This document shows, in pieces, positions 63,669-64,000 of a stretch of DNA of 64,000 bases (the first letter of the stretch is position 1; every line of letters begins with the position of its first letter). The DNA comes from Lysobacter enzymogenes. Lineage in GTDB: Bacteria; Pseudomonadota; Gammaproteobacteria; Xanthomonadales; Xanthomonadaceae. The notes beneath the pieces were generated by a model, which searched no databases, had not been told where the DNA came from, and saw only the letters and a list, made by a program, of their open reading frames with translations. The stretch covers positions 1 to 64,000 of the forward strand of contig NZ_FNOG01000002.1 of the NCBI RefSeq assembly GCF_900106525.1, read 5' to 3'. The position numbers and the translations under genes are program-made.

Positions 63669-64000
63669 ATGAAAGAGAACCCCTCCCAGTCCCTCCCCGG
63701 CATTCCGGTCCTGCTCGCCCTGCTGCTGATCGCGGCCGGCTGCGGCTACGTCTTCCTCGCCAGCGCCGCCGCCGGGCCCGGCGCGATCACCGTGGTCGCG
63801 GTCCTGGCCGGCCTGCTCGCGGTGGTCTGCCTGTTCGGCCTGTACATGGTCGAGCCCAACCAGGCCGCGGTGCTGAGCCTGTTCGGCAAGTACGTCGGCA
63901 CGGTCAAGGACAACGGCCTGCGCTGGAACAACCCGCTCTACGCCAAGCGCAAGGTCAGCCAGCGCGTGCGCAACTTCGAGAGCGGCAAGCTCAAGGTCAA
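63669..64000 (+). CDS. SPFH/band-7 domain membrane protein (partial, runs off the window)
   Basis: First 110 codons only. Two N-terminal hydrophobic segments (GIPVLLALLLIAAGCGYVFL and AITVVAVLAGLLAVVCLFGL) followed by the SPFH start VEPNQAAVLSLFGKYVGTV and GLRWNNPLYAKRKVSQRVRN. The layout matches stomatin-like scaffold proteins of the inner membrane (HflK/QmcA-like), which organise membrane microdomains or proteases. ATG 63669 sits after GACGAGCC. A short palindromic TGATATCA repeat precedes the gene. Confidence 0.88.
   Translation, partial: MKENPSQSLPGIPVLLALLLIAAGCGYVFLASAAAGPGAITVVAVLAGLLAVVCLFGLYMVEPNQAAVLSLFGKYVGTVKDNGLRWNNPLYAKRKVSQRVRNFESGKLKV

Overview
This window comes from a very GC-rich gammaproteobacterium, most likely Xanthomonadaceae and probably Lysobacter or a close relative. 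The evidence is third-position G/C in nearly every gene, an NAD-type isocitrate dehydrogenase, an opgD-opgH osmoregulated glucan pair, the phoB-phoR-ppk-ppx block, small secreted proteins, and dozens of dispersed palindromic intergenic repeats: the GTAGGAGCGGCGCGAGCC family, the GTCATCCCCGCGAA..GCGGGGAT family and the TGTGGGAGGGGCTTCAG family. I saw no rRNA, tRNA, prophage, transposase or CRISPR array. Both ends cut a gene: icd at base 1 and an SPFH/band-7 gene at base 64000.

Layout. 1-3.4 kb: icd start, an AhpD-like/glutaredoxin pair and a BepA-type M48 protease. 3.8-9.6 kb: phosphate and polyphosphate control (phoB, phoR, ppk1, ppx) with a candidate Pho box ahead of phoB. 9.7-14.3 kb: an orphan gene, an acyl-CoA synthetase, then a small cluster (YoaK-type membrane protein, XRE regulator, PhnA-domain protein, YkgJ-type Cys cluster protein) in which two almost identical operator-like sequences sit ahead of the genes on either side of the regulator. 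14.3-21.4 kb: opgD-opgH, a glycosyltransferase/PAP2 pair and a nitrilase/GNAT pair. 21.5-29.4 kb: a complete Cre locus, with creD at one end, creB-creC at the other, and two large uncharacterised genes between them. A perfect cre-tag lies in the divergent region shared by creD and the first unknown gene. 29.6-35.7 kb: rlmJ, small secreted proteins, GNATs, a DUF1963 protein and a CDF transporter, with a 116-bp tandem repeat array. 35.9-46.4 kb: mfd, a heme-binding-like protein, a histidine phosphatase lipoprotein, two pirins and aqpZ, with a gene-free 0.8-kb element made of two ~290-bp inverted arms (44395-45217). 46.6-52.9 kb: a PmtA-like methyltransferase, rlmKL (carrying a palindromic repeat inside its reading frame), an alpha/beta hydrolase, an AmpD-like amidase, tesB and a membrane protein. 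52.9-58.4 kb: a symmetric 16-bp repeat array around a hairpin, an ECF-like sigma factor fused to a membrane domain, a six-EF-hand protein, bpt, an Ala/Pro lipoprotein and an EEP-family lipoprotein. 58.5-60.1 kb: a lower-GC pair of secreted orphan proteins. 60.5-64 kb: a small orphan, purT, a beta-propeller-like protein, a duplicated REP cluster and the SPFH gene.

Most genes are core or family-typical. The less ordinary content is (a) the Cre locus with its two unknown genes, (b) the paired operator-like sites around the XRE regulator, (c) the large inverted-repeat element, (d) repeat amplification and insertion, including into rlmKL, (e) the sigma-membrane fusion and (f) the low-GC secreted pair. 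All calls were made by reading the sequence. No database search was run.
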